From: JBBIND01 sp037444075
GTDB taxonomy: Bacteria > Acidobacteriota > Terriglobia > Bryobacterales > Bryobacteraceae
Direction: 5' to 3'
Length of the DNA: 64,000 nucleotides
Assembly (NCBI GenBank): GCA_037444075.1
Contig: JBBIND010000003.1
Span: forward strand, 1-64,000
A model generated the notes under the pieces. That model was given only the letters and a program-made list of their open reading frames with translations, ran no database searches and was not told the origin of the DNA. Shown piece after piece: positions 54,282-63,144 of this stretch. Each line of letters opens with the position of its first letter. Positions within the stretch are counted from its first letter, which is position 1. Made by a program: the position numbers and the translations under genes.

Positions 54282-54704
54282 ATGCAGACGAAGACATTTC
54301 GAATCGCCGTACTGCCTGGAGATGGCATTGGCCCGGAGGTGATGACGGAGGCGACCCGGGTTTTGCGCGCCGTAGGGCAAGGACTCCGGGAAGTGAGCTT
54401 CCTTCTGGACGAAATGTCGGTCGGCGCGGGCGAGTATCTGCGCAGCGGCGACCCCCTTCCGTCAGAGACCCGGGAGTGGATCCATAGCCACGACGCGATT
54501 CTGCTGGGGCCATGGGGTTGCCCGACATCCGTTGGCCTGACGGACGGGAAATTGCGCCTCAATACGAACGTACCACCTCCGCCGGAGCCGTTGGCCTACG
54601 ATGGCTCACGGGAAAACTGGAAGGGCGGAGTGGATGCGGCCGCTGCGATAGAGCGCACCCTTGCGCTCGTGGTTGCCGCGTTCGGAAGCTCCACCAACCC
54701 GTAG
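54282..54704 (+). pseudogene. Isocitrate/isopropylmalate dehydrogenase gene reduced to its two ends
   Basis: 140 codons. The first 95 residues match the family's N-terminus (RIAVLPGDGIGPEVMTEATR, ILLGPWGCPTSVGLTDG), but the last 25 look like the family's extreme C-terminus (AAAAIERTLALVVAAF). The catalytic middle, about 200 residues with the substrate arginines and metal Asp residues, is gone, and the join is in frame. It is either an internal-deletion pseudogene or a miniature protein that keeps half the nucleotide fold. Confidence 0.65.
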
Positions 54705-54733
54705 ACATGCCATACCAGTGTAAGATGTACCAA

Positions 54734-55837
54734 ATGACGAGGCGGACGTTCTTGGCCACATCGATGGGCGCCACCATGGGCGCCACGTTGCGCGCGCAGA
54801 CCGCAGGCACCGGGATTCCGCTGGGCTACGATACGTACTCCGTCCGGGCATTCGGCTGGAAGGACTTTCAATATATCGACCACGCCGCGCACCTTGGGCT
54901 GGACGCCCTGCAAATGTCCAGCCTGGACGACTTCGTGAGCCTGGAGCCGGCTCATCTGAAGAAGGTCAAAGATCATGCGGACCGCCTGGGTCTGCGCATC
55001 GAAGCGGGCATCGGCTGCATTTGCCCGGCGTCCGGCACCTGGAACCCGAAGTTCGGAGAGCCGCGCGAGTACCTGCTGAAGGGTCTGGAGGTGTGCCAGC
55101 GCCTCGGCTCCCGGTCGCTGCGCTGTTTCATGGGCAATGCGGCCGACCGCCGGAAGGCGCCCATCGCCTCGCTGATGGAGATGACCATCAAGATCCTGCG
55201 GTCAATCCGTCAGCAGGCACTGGACGCCGGCTTGCGTATCGCCCTCGAGAATCACTCCGGCGATTTGCAGGCGCACGAGGTGCGGACCATCATCGAAGAG
55301 GCGGGCAAGGACTTCATGGGCGCCTGCCTGGATACGGCCAACGCCATCTGGGTGGTGGAGGATCCCATGGTTACGCTCGAAGTGCTGGCGCCGTACACGC
55401 TGACCACGCATATCCGTGATGCCGTTGTGTTCGAGCATCCGCGAGGCGCCGCCGGTCAGTGGGTGGCATTGGGCGAAGGCAGCCTGGACTTCGTGGCGTT
55501 CCTGGAGCGGTTCAAGCAGCTATGCCCCGGCGTCGCCTGGCACATGGAGGTCATCACCGGGCGTCCCCCGACCATCCTGCCTTACCTCGAAGATGAGTTC
55601 TGGAAGTTCTTCCCCACGACGCGAGCTTCGGAGTTTGCACGCTTCGTGGCCCTCGTCAAACGAGGCAAGCCCTTCATGGGGCGCATGATCATCGCCGACA
55701 CGCCCGGACCACAGCCCGAGGAATTCCGCGCCGCTCTGCGGGAGCAGCAGCGCCTGGATCTGGAGCGCAGCGTGGAGTACGCGAAGAACACGCTGGGCGT
55801 CGGCGTGCGCGGGCGCACCCGCAATGCCACTGCCTGA
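54734..55837 (+). CDS. Tat-exported sugar phosphate isomerase/epimerase-like protein
   Basis: 367 residues from the ATG at 54734, chosen because it gives a twin-arginine signal (MTRRTFLATSMGATMGATLR). The xylose-isomerase-like TIM barrel follows: IPLGYDTYSVRAFGWKDFQY, then ALDAGLRIALENHSGDLQAH, with the metal Glu in ALENHSG, MGACLDTANAIWVVEDP, TTHIRDAVVFEHP and WHMEVITG. Substrate unknown. Its last codons overlap the next gene by 14 bases. Confidence 0.85.
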   Translation: MTRRTFLATSMGATMGATLRAQTAGTGIPLGYDTYSVRAFGWKDFQYIDHAAHLGLDALQMSSLDDFVSLEPAHLKKVKDHADRLGLRIEAGIGCICPASGTWNPKFGEPREYLLKGLEVCQRLGSRSLRCFMGNAADRRKAPIASLMEMTIKILRSIRQQALDAGLRIALENHSGDLQAHEVRTIIEEAGKDFMGACLDTANAIWVVEDPMVTLEVLAPYTLTTHIRDAVVFEHPRGAAGQWVALGEGSLDFVAFLERFKQLCPGVAWHMEVITGRPPTILPYLEDEFWKFFPTTRASEFARFVALVKRGKPFMGRMIIADTPGPQPEEFRAALREQQRLDLERSVEYAKNTLGVGVRGRTRNATA

Positions 55838-56423
55838 AGCACTGCCGGTCAAACTGAGTTCCGAGGAAGTGGGAGCCATCAGCATCTCCGCTGTCGTCAG
55901 CCAGGAGATGCGTGTGCCGGAACTGATTGAAGAAATCGTCTGCGTCACCGGCGCGGATGCGGCTCGCGTGCGCGAAGTTCTTCAAAGAGGAACCTTCGTG
56001 AGCGGCGGGACGAGATTCCGCTGGAAAGGCTGGGAGGCTGACATCGCCGATGTGGAAGCCGCACTCGCCGCCCTTCCGCAGGATGATCCCAGCCAGCCCT
56101 TTGCCGCGGAGCGCTGTGTTCGCGCCCTTCTGACAGGGCCGCGCTGCCACATTGAGATCACCCGCGAAACGGGTTCCCGCCGTCCGTTATTGCGGCGCAA
56201 GTCCTTTTGGGCGTCTTTGCTGGAGGCCCTCACGGACGCGCCGCTCGAGTACGCAGGGTATGACTACCGCGAGCGCTGCGACCGGTACCGCGTGCCGCTG
56301 GACCGTCAGACAGAGGCAGGCATACGCTCCCGCGCGGGTCTGCTGCGGTACGCTTCCCTGGAGAAGCAGGTGAGAGACTCGAACCTCGATTGCGCGGAAT
56401 TGTACGTCGAGCGCGAAGGCTGA
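55824..56423 (+). CDS. Protein of unknown function
   Basis: 199 residues, start overlapping the epimerase end by 14 bases. No recognised family or signal peptide. The N-terminus resembles a small acidic helical domain (MRVPELIEEIVCVTGADAAR, then VREVLQRGTFVSGGTRFRWK), the middle has ADIAAVEAALAALPQD-like helices and the end is rich in Arg and Tyr (YAGYDYRERCDRYRVPLD). The overlap makes it probably real and coexpressed with the epimerase. Confidence 0.65.
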   Translation: MPLPEALPVKLSSEEVGAISISAVVSQEMRVPELIEEIVCVTGADAARVREVLQRGTFVSGGTRFRWKGWEADIADVEAALAALPQDDPSQPFAAERCVRALLTGPRCHIEITRETGSRRPLLRRKSFWASLLEALTDAPLEYAGYDYRERCDRYRVPLDRQTEAGIRSRAGLLRYASLEKQVRDSNLDCAELYVEREG

Positions 56424-56453
56424 ACCGGCGCCCTTTGCTGGCAGTTGGCGTGA

Positions 56454-56478
56454 AGGGGCGGGCGGTCTGCCCGCCCCT
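56454..56478. terminator. GC-rich hairpin between convergent genes
   Basis: AGGGGCGGGC / GCCCGCCCCT, a perfect 10-base-pair stem with a 5-base loop, in the 63-base gap between the unknown gene and the receptor gene. No long T tract, so it may be a weak terminator or transcript-end stabiliser for both strands. Confidence 0.6.
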
Positions 56479-56486
56479 CGAGTTCA

Positions 56487-59400
56487 TCAGAACCGGTAGT
56501 ACAGGCCAAACTGGATCAGCCGGCGTCCGAAGAACGTGCTGGTGATCCTGCCAAAAGTAGTGGACTCGATGCTCTGGTCTCCCACGGACCAGGTCGGGTG
56601 GTTCAGGATATTGGAGGACTCCATCCGCAGCTCGATGGACTGCCGTTCCGTGATCCTGGTCAGCTTTTGAACGCCGAAATCGACGGTGAACGCCCAGGGT
56701 CCGGAGAACATGCGCCTCTGGAGAGCCCCGATAGTGCCCGCCACGGGGTGATAGAAAGCCTGTCCGTCAAAGGGAGCCCGGCCATCTCCGGCCACTGCCC
56801 GGCCGTCTGCGCCGAGCGCTGAACTGGCTACAAACCAAGGTCCGTTGCCGGTCATGTGCACCTGGAACAGTTTGTCGAGTTCGCCCTTGGAGAGAAGCGA
56901 AGTCGCCGTGTTCACGGCGGAACGGGCACTGCGGTTCAACGTGCCGCGGCCCGAATTCACGGAGAACGGCGTGCCGGACTGCCAGGTCAGGAACCCGCTG
57001 ACGCTCCAGCCACCCAGCACGCGGCGCATTGGCCGCCAGTCCAGTGCGCGGCCGTCTCCCATGGGCAGCTCGTACACCCAGTTGCCTTTCAGGACGTGGG
57101 TGAGGTCATACGGAGAACGGGCTCGTTCGATCTTCGGGTTGTCGTTGTCCAGGAACGGCTCAAACCTGTGTTGAGCGTCGCCGAAGGCATCGCTGAGGAC
57201 CTTCGAATAGGTGTAGTTGACCTGGAAGATCAGCCCGCTGCGCACCTGCCGTCGCGCCTCCATCTGGAGGGCATGGTAGTTGGAGTTGCTGTAGTTCGTA
57301 ATCATGTTCGTGCCGAGCGCAAACGGATTACGGAAAAAGTTGTACGCACCGTTCAGGCGGTTGATCTGATACGTGGAGGCCAGTTCGCCTACCTCTCCCT
57401 GGCGGATCAGACTCTGAATGGCGGCACTGGTGAGTGTGCCGCCGCCAGGAAGCAGGGGGAAGAACGTCAACACCTGGCTGCCGGCAACCGCGGCATCGTA
57501 GCGCGGGTCAAAGGTGCCCCGCGCTGCCAGCGACAGGAATCCGTTGCGTTGCGCGCGGAGGAAGTCCTCAAAGAACCCGAACTCGCGGATGAGGACCTGG
57601 TTGTAATCGAAGGCGCGGAAAGCCTTGGTGGCCTTGTTGCCCAAGTACCGCACCTCGACGATCATCTTCTTGATTTCCTGCTGGACCCCGAAGGTCCATT
57701 GCTGCACGTAGGGCGTTCGCAGATTGGGATCAGGGATGCCGAACGCGCTGGTGGTGGAAAGCGCGTAGTTGTCGGAGAAGGTCCGGGGCACTTTGTAGGT
57801 TGGGACCACGACCGCTGGCAACCCTGTGCTCACCCGGCCGCTCAGTCCGCTGCGCGTCGAGGACGCTGACAAGCCGTCGTTGGTGGCGACGTTGTTGTCG
57901 ATGGCGCGGATGGTCTCGTCGTTCACGTAGCCAACGGCGTACCCCCAGCGCAACGCGGTCCTGCCGTTCCCGAAGATGTCCCACGCCAAACCGACGTTGG
58001 GCGCGAAGTTGTTCAGATCGCGGTTGTACCAGGGCCGGTTCACGGCCATGCCGGCAAAATCCAGCGTGGCGTTGCTAAGCAAGGTGCTGATGGCGTTGTT
58101 GTTCTGGATCACGGGCAGCAGGCCGAGTGCGTCGCGCTCGTTGACCCGCGTGTAGTATTCGTAGCGCAAACCGAGCGTGAGGGTCACGCGCGGACGCACT
58201 TTCCAGTTGTCCTGGAAGTAAAACGCGTAGTTGCTCAGCTCAAAATGACGTAACCGGGTGGCTCCGGACACGAAACCGGAGGTGCGGTCCTTGATGTTGA
58301 AGGTCTGCGAAGAGCTGGTTACGTAACCCGCCAGGGACGCCAACAAGGAGTTCGCACCGGTCAGGTCCGCCGAACTGATGCCCGGCAACAGCGCCGCCGT
58401 CAGGCCAGGGTTGCCGGTGCCAATACCCAGCGTGTAGGTAGGCGTGATCCCCACATCATTGTAAGGAGCCGACCGTATCTGCTGAGCCTGGAAACCAAAC
58501 TGGAAGGTGTGGCTCGAGAACACGTAACTCGAGTTGGACTGCTGGCTGTAGGTGTTTGTGTCACGCCCCTGCGCCCGGAAGGTATTCACCGGGCTGCTAT
58601 AGATAGTGCCGCCGAGGATGTACTGACCAAACTTCTCCGATGTGAGGAAGCTGGCCGGAGCAAGATTGAACCCGGTGCGGAGTTCATTGGTGAACCGCGG
58701 TGTGGGATTCCAGCGCCAGACCAGCGAGAGCAACTTCCTGGCGTCGTCGTTTTGAACCTTGGGCACCGTCGAATAGTCGTTAGCCAGATCCGTCCGGTCA
58801 ACAATGTCACGGTTCCAGGTGAAGGTCCCCGCCAAACTGTGCTTGGTCGAAAGCAGGTAGTCCAACTTCAGCGTCAGGTTGTCCCGCGTCCGGTTGTTGC
58901 GGAGCAGGAAACTGTAACCGGCTGTGTTGCGCAACAGCGCTTCGCTGCTGTCGCCTACCCGGAAGTTGTTGATGTTCTCCGGTCCCGGCACCTGTTGAAG
59001 CAGTTGCTGCGTAACCGGGTCCATGCTCACGCCGCTCAATTGAAGGACGTTGGCCTTTCTGATAGCGCCCGCGGCGTCGCGGTACGTGTAGATGCCTTGC
59101 CTGGCATCGGCGGTCAGAATTGTGCGGTTTGCCGTGCTCTGTTGCACCAGCCGGAACGCCTCGTAGTTGGTGTAGAAGAGCAGCTTGTCTTTGAATACCG
59201 GCCCGCCGAACGTTCCTCCCGCCTGGTTCTGGTTCAGGAAAGGCCGCTTGATGCCGTCGCGGTTGTTGAACCAGGTGTTGGCGGCCAGAGCGTTGTTCCG
59301 GTTGTACCAGTAGAGCGAACCGCTGTAGCGATTGCTGCCGGACGGACTGACAAAGCTGACCTGCGCCGTGCCTCCGGGAAACATAGCCCCGGCGTTCGAA

Positions 59401-60065
59401 GTCACCACGGTGACTTCCGCCACCTGGTCCAGCAACAGGAGATTCGGCAGAAAGTCCAGCGCATTGGAGCGGATGAAGTTGTCCTGAATATTGATGCCGT
59501 CCATGGTGACGTTGGCAAACGACGTCCGCTGGCCATTGATGACCGTGTTGCCGCGGCCACTGGTAACGCCGGCCTGCGAGAGAATCAAAAAAAGCGGGCT
59601 GCGGTTCATGAGCGGCAGTTGCCGCACCTGCTCATTCGTAACCGTGGTGGAAATCTCGGCGTTGCTCGTCTGGATGCCCTGCACCACTGCGCTGACTTCC
59701 ACGACCTCGGTCAATGATCCGATTTCGAGTTGGATGACCGGCAAGCTGGTCTCGCGTCCCGGATCGACTTTTACCTCAAGTAGAGTCTGTCGGCGGAATC
59801 CCGGTGCCTCAACGTGGACGTCGTAGAAGGCGGGGCGCACGCCGATCATCGAAAACAACCCGTCACTGGTCGTAGTGGCGGCAAGTACAGGCGCGCTGCC
59901 GCCTGGCAGGTAGAGTTCAACCTTGGCCCCCGGGACGGCACTTCCGGTCGGATCGACGACGGAGCCCGTCAATCGGCCAGTGTCCTGCCCCAAGCCCACA
60001 CTTGCCATGCAGGCCAGCACTGCCAGGATGCTTACGACCAAACGGAAAGACGCTGTAGTGTTCAT
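56487..60065 (-). CDS. Oar-like TonB-dependent receptor with a carboxypeptidase-regulatory domain
   Basis: 1,192 residues from the ATG at 60065, with GGAGGGAGG directly ahead. A signal peptide (FRLVVSILAVLACMASVGLG) is followed by a CarboxypepD_reg domain (GRLTGSVVDPTGSAVPGAKV), a plug-like section (ISTTVTNEQVRQLPLMNRSP), and a long barrel ending QFGLYYRF with a terminal aromatic. No TonB box was seen. Oar-like receptors are heavily expanded in Acidobacteria and are thought to import large or unusual substrates. Length exceeds the usual 700-900, as is common for this subgroup. Confidence 0.92.
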   Translation of the reverse strand: MNTTASFRLVVSILAVLACMASVGLGQDTGRLTGSVVDPTGSAVPGAKVELYLPGGSAPVLAATTTSDGLFSMIGVRPAFYDVHVEAPGFRRQTLLEVKVDPGRETSLPVIQLEIGSLTEVVEVSAVVQGIQTSNAEISTTVTNEQVRQLPLMNRSPLFLILSQAGVTSGRGNTVINGQRTSFANVTMDGINIQDNFIRSNALDFLPNLLLLDQVAEVTVVTSNAGAMFPGGTAQVSFVSPSGSNRYSGSLYWYNRNNALAANTWFNNRDGIKRPFLNQNQAGGTFGGPVFKDKLLFYTNYEAFRLVQQSTANRTILTADARQGIYTYRDAAGAIRKANVLQLSGVSMDPVTQQLLQQVPGPENINNFRVGDSSEALLRNTAGYSFLLRNNRTRDNLTLKLDYLLSTKHSLAGTFTWNRDIVDRTDLANDYSTVPKVQNDDARKLLSLVWRWNPTPRFTNELRTGFNLAPASFLTSEKFGQYILGGTIYSSPVNTFRAQGRDTNTYSQQSNSSYVFSSHTFQFGFQAQQIRSAPYNDVGITPTYTLGIGTGNPGLTAALLPGISSADLTGANSLLASLAGYVTSSSQTFNIKDRTSGFVSGATRLRHFELSNYAFYFQDNWKVRPRVTLTLGLRYEYYTRVNERDALGLLPVIQNNNAISTLLSNATLDFAGMAVNRPWYNRDLNNFAPNVGLAWDIFGNGRTALRWGYAVGYVNDETIRAIDNNVATNDGLSASSTRSGLSGRVSTGLPAVVVPTYKVPRTFSDNYALSTTSAFGIPDPNLRTPYVQQWTFGVQQEIKKMIVEVRYLGNKATKAFRAFDYNQVLIREFGFFEDFLRAQRNGFLSLAARGTFDPRYDAAVAGSQVLTFFPLLPGGGTLTSAAIQSLIRQGEVGELASTYQINRLNGAYNFFRNPFALGTNMITNYSNSNYHALQMEARRQVRSGLIFQVNYTYSKVLSDAFGDAQHRFEPFLDNDNPKIERARSPYDLTHVLKGNWVYELPMGDGRALDWRPMRRVLGGWSVSGFLTWQSGTPFSVNSGRGTLNRSARSAVNTATSLLSKGELDKLFQVHMTGNGPWFVASSALGADGRAVAGDGRAPFDGQAFYHPVAGTIGALQRRMFSGPWAFTVDFGVQKLTRITERQSIELRMESSNILNHPTWSVGDQSIESTTFGRITSTFFGRRLIQFGLYYRF

Positions 60066-60381
60066 TCCTCCCTCCATATCCCTAAAGCTCCCGAGGCTTG
60101 GTTCAGATGACTCAAGCTTCTCGGGTGTATTCGCCTAGGGGTCCCGCGACCCTGTAGGTTAGGCAGAGTATACACCACAATTCTGAGCACTTGGGTTAAA
60201 TTGCATTAATCCCAGGCAGCGTTCCGCAACAAGCGAGGACGGCTTTCGAACGCACGGGGTGAAGGCTCAGGATCGAAGTACATTACGCTGCAATTCATCG
60301 GCGGAGACTGCCCCCCTTCTGCACTCGCCGGTAGTATACTGGCTGCTCGCACCAAAGCACCATCAATCTCGAGGTAAGAGC
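60066..60381. other. Intergenic region between the receptor and the permease
   Basis: 316 bases with no gene I can support. It should hold divergent promoters. A weak minus-strand -10 (TATACT, 60167-60172) has no matching -35. A short inverted repeat GGGTC/GACCC with a CCGC loop is at 60139-60152. The sequence from 60170 to 60230 is AT-richer than its surroundings. Confidence 0.7.
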
Positions 60382-61713
60382 ATGCTTCCTGAATACATCG
60401 CGAAAACCAAGCCCGTTCCAGCTTCCAACCGGACACCGTGGTACGTCAGCACGGCTCCCAGCTATGCGGGCATCTTCCTGTGGATCGCTTTCTATCAATC
60501 CATTGCTCAGGGCACGATTGACCGGGCAGGTTTAGGGTTGTGTCTGCTGGCGCTGCTGGTGGCGGGTTTGCTCAGTTTTGCGCTGTATTACTACGCGCCC
60601 GCCATGCTTGGCATGAAGACCGGATTACCGCTGTACGTCATAGGCAGTTCGACCTTCGGTACTAAGGGCGGCTACGTCATGCCCGGCTTGCTGATGGGTT
60701 TGCTGCAAATCGGCTGGTTTTCGGTAGCCACGTTCTTTGCGGCGAAGTACATATTGAGCGGTTTCGGCTCTGAAGCCGGACCCGGCACGCCACTGTTTGC
60801 CGCAGTTTGTCTCATCTGGGGTTACGCTCTGGCTTACGTCGGCGTAAAGGGCATACAGTACGTGGCCCGCGTGGCGCTGTTCCTCAACCTGATTCCATTC
60901 CTTATGATCCTGCTGGTTTTCCTGGAGACGCGGCCTGGCATCGCACGCCACACCGTGACAACACCGGAACCCTGGCTGGCCTTTGCGCTGATACTGCAAA
61001 TGGTGATCGGCTTCTTCGCCACCGCGGGTGCTGCCGGAGCTGACTTCGGGATGGGCAATCGGAATACACGCGATGTCCGTCTGGGCGGGTTGGTCGGCAT
61101 TGCCTTGGCCGTGCTCTACGCGGGCGGGCTGCCGCTGTTGGCCGTGGCCGGCGCAAGAGCGCTGCACCCTGACATACAGGGTTTTGGCTTTGACGCTGTG
61201 ATCGGAAGCATCGGCGGTTTTCTGGCTGTGGCCATGTTCTTCCTGTTCGCCGTGGCCTCGATTCCCCCCACCTGTTTCTGCGCCTTCATCGCCGGCAACA
61301 GCTTCTCCACCATGATTCCCAGGGTTTCCCGCATGGCTTCCACGATGGCGGGCGTAACAATAGCTGTGGTCCTGGCTATTACCGGAGCTGCGGAGAATCT
61401 GATCGCCTTCTTCTCCATTGTGGGGGCGTCGTTTGGCCCCATCTGCGGAGCCATCGCGGCGGACTATCTGCTCTCCGGCAGACGGTGGGCGGGTCCCAGG
61501 GAAGGCATCAACTGGGCCGGGTACATCTCCTGGGCCATCGGCTTCCTGGTAGGCATCCTGCCGTTCCTGCCCGTTCCGGAAGGCCTGCGGCAGAACATCC
61601 AACCGGCGGCTCTATGGAGTTTCGTGGCGGGTTTCGTTCTCTACGCCATCCTGGCGAAAGCCGGGCTTCAGCCCAAGACGGTGCAGGCGACACCTGGAAC
61701 CGCCGCGGTCTGA
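60382..61713 (+). CDS. NCS1-family nucleobase (cytosine/purine) permease
   Basis: 443 residues from the ATG at 60382, with GAGG 10 bases ahead. About twelve membrane segments are visible, for example AGIFLWIAFYQSIAQGTI, LCLLALLVAGLLSFALYYYA, GYVMPGLLMGLLQIGWFSVA and LALILQMVIGFFATAGAAGA-like stretches. The CodB-like phrase MGLLQIGWFSVATFFAAKYI and ADFGMGNRNTRDVRLGGLVG are typical. It is a sodium or proton symporter for a nucleobase or related compound. No pyrimidine catabolic gene is nearby. It converges on der with 9 bases between. Confidence 0.85.
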   Translation: MLPEYIAKTKPVPASNRTPWYVSTAPSYAGIFLWIAFYQSIAQGTIDRAGLGLCLLALLVAGLLSFALYYYAPAMLGMKTGLPLYVIGSSTFGTKGGYVMPGLLMGLLQIGWFSVATFFAAKYILSGFGSEAGPGTPLFAAVCLIWGYALAYVGVKGIQYVARVALFLNLIPFLMILLVFLETRPGIARHTVTTPEPWLAFALILQMVIGFFATAGAAGADFGMGNRNTRDVRLGGLVGIALAVLYAGGLPLLAVAGARALHPDIQGFGFDAVIGSIGGFLAVAMFFLFAVASIPPTCFCAFIAGNSFSTMIPRVSRMASTMAGVTIAVVLAITGAAENLIAFFSIVGASFGPICGAIAADYLLSGRRWAGPREGINWAGYISWAIGFLVGILPFLPVPEGLRQNIQPAALWSFVAGFVLYAILAKAGLQPKTVQATPGTAAV

Positions 61714-61722
61714 TGCCGTTTA

Positions 61723-63033
61723 TTAGCGGCGTTCGCGCCGCTTCATCTTTGTCTTGACGACGATAGGGACGCCCGGGAAATCAAAGCGCTTGCGGAGTTG
61801 ATTGATCAGGTAACGCTCCGTGGAGAAGTGCAGAGGCCGGGCGCCCTCCGTGAAGACGACGAAAGTGGGCGGCCGCACGGACGCCTGCGTGATGTACTTC
61901 ACCTTGAGGCCGCTTTCAATTTCGATGGTACTGAGGAAACGGTTCAGTTCGCCGGTAGTGACGCGCCGCGAGGCTGACTCATATCCCCGGCGTATCAGCC
62001 CGAACAACTGATTGACTCCGGCGCCGCTCAAGGCGGAGATAAACGCCAGCGGGGCGTAGTCCAGGAACTTGAGCTCGATCCGGACTTTTTCGAGGAAGGC
62101 TTTCTTGTTCTTGTCCGGCGTGGCGTCCCACTTGTTGACGCACAGCACGATAGGTCTGCCGCCTTCGTGAGCGTACCCGGCTATGGTGGCGTCCAACCCC
62201 ACGACGCCTTCGGTAGCGTCCAGGATAAGGAGAATCACGTCCGCCATGCGGATGTGACGCCGCGCCATTACGACGCTCAGCTTCTCCGCCATCAGCCGCG
62301 TCTTGCCCTTGCGACGGATGCCTGCCGTGTCCACGAAGACATAGCGCTGCCCATCGTTGACAACGCTTTCGTCAACGGCGTCGCGCGTCGTGCCGGCGAC
62401 AGGGGAGACGATGGCGCGTTCGTGTCCCACCAACGTGTTGAGCAGCGTGGATTTGCCGACGTTGGGGCGTCCGATGATGGCGACCTTGATGTCGCCTTCC
62501 GCTTCAGCGTCCGCCTCCTCCGTTTCAGCCAGATCGTTCACGACATGGTTGAGCAACTCCACGATGCCGAGCCGATGCTCGGAAGAAACGGGATACAGAT
62601 GCTCGAAGCCGAGGACATGGAACTCATGGGCGAGCATCTCCCGCGAGGGAGCGTCAATCTTGTTGACCGCCAGCGTCACGGGCTTGTTGAGCTGCCGCAG
62701 CATGCGGGACAGATCCCGGTCGACGCCTGTGATTTCGGTCCTGCCGTCGATCATGAAGATGATGTGGGCGGCTTTCTCCAGCGCCACGCGGGCCTGCTTC
62801 ATAATCTGGCTGGGGATCAGGTCGTCATCGTCGGGCAGGAGTCCCCCGGTGTCGATCAACTCGAAACGCCGGCCCCGGTGCGTGGCGATAGCATGGATGC
62901 GGTCCCGGGTGATGCCGGGTTCATCGCCAACGATGGCGCGGCGCGAGCCGACGATGCAATTGAATAGTGTGGATTTGCCCACGTTAGGCCGGCCCACGAT
63001 GACCACGGTGGGCAGCCGTTCCTGGCCAGGCAT
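61723..63033 (-). CDS. der: Ribosome-associated GTPase Der (EngA)
   Basis: 436 residues from the ATG at 63033. Two tandem GTPase domains: first TVVIVGRPNVGKSTLFNCIV with DEPGITRDR, DTGG and NKID; second VAIIGRPNVGKSTLLNTLVG with VAGTTRDAVDES, DTAGI and NKWD. The KH-like C-terminal domain ends VPIVVKTKMKRRERR. Essential in 50S subunit maturation. It is divergent from the kgd gene. Confidence 0.97.
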   Translation of the reverse strand: MPGQERLPTVVIVGRPNVGKSTLFNCIVGSRRAIVGDEPGITRDRIHAIATHRGRRFELIDTGGLLPDDDDLIPSQIMKQARVALEKAAHIIFMIDGRTEITGVDRDLSRMLRQLNKPVTLAVNKIDAPSREMLAHEFHVLGFEHLYPVSSEHRLGIVELLNHVVNDLAETEEADAEAEGDIKVAIIGRPNVGKSTLLNTLVGHERAIVSPVAGTTRDAVDESVVNDGQRYVFVDTAGIRRKGKTRLMAEKLSVVMARRHIRMADVILLILDATEGVVGLDATIAGYAHEGGRPIVLCVNKWDATPDKNKKAFLEKVRIELKFLDYAPLAFISALSGAGVNQLFGLIRRGYESASRRVTTGELNRFLSTIEIESGLKVKYITQASVRPPTFVVFTEGARPLHFSTERYLINQLRKRFDFPGVPIVVKTKMKRRERR

Positions 63034-63144
63034 GTAAGTCCATGATATCATTCGCCACCGGACGCCGCGAACGCATCTTCCTCCTCCAGGTATCATGGAT
63101 CCAGGTGCAGGCATCCCGCATCTGATGAGGGGAAAGAAAGAGAT

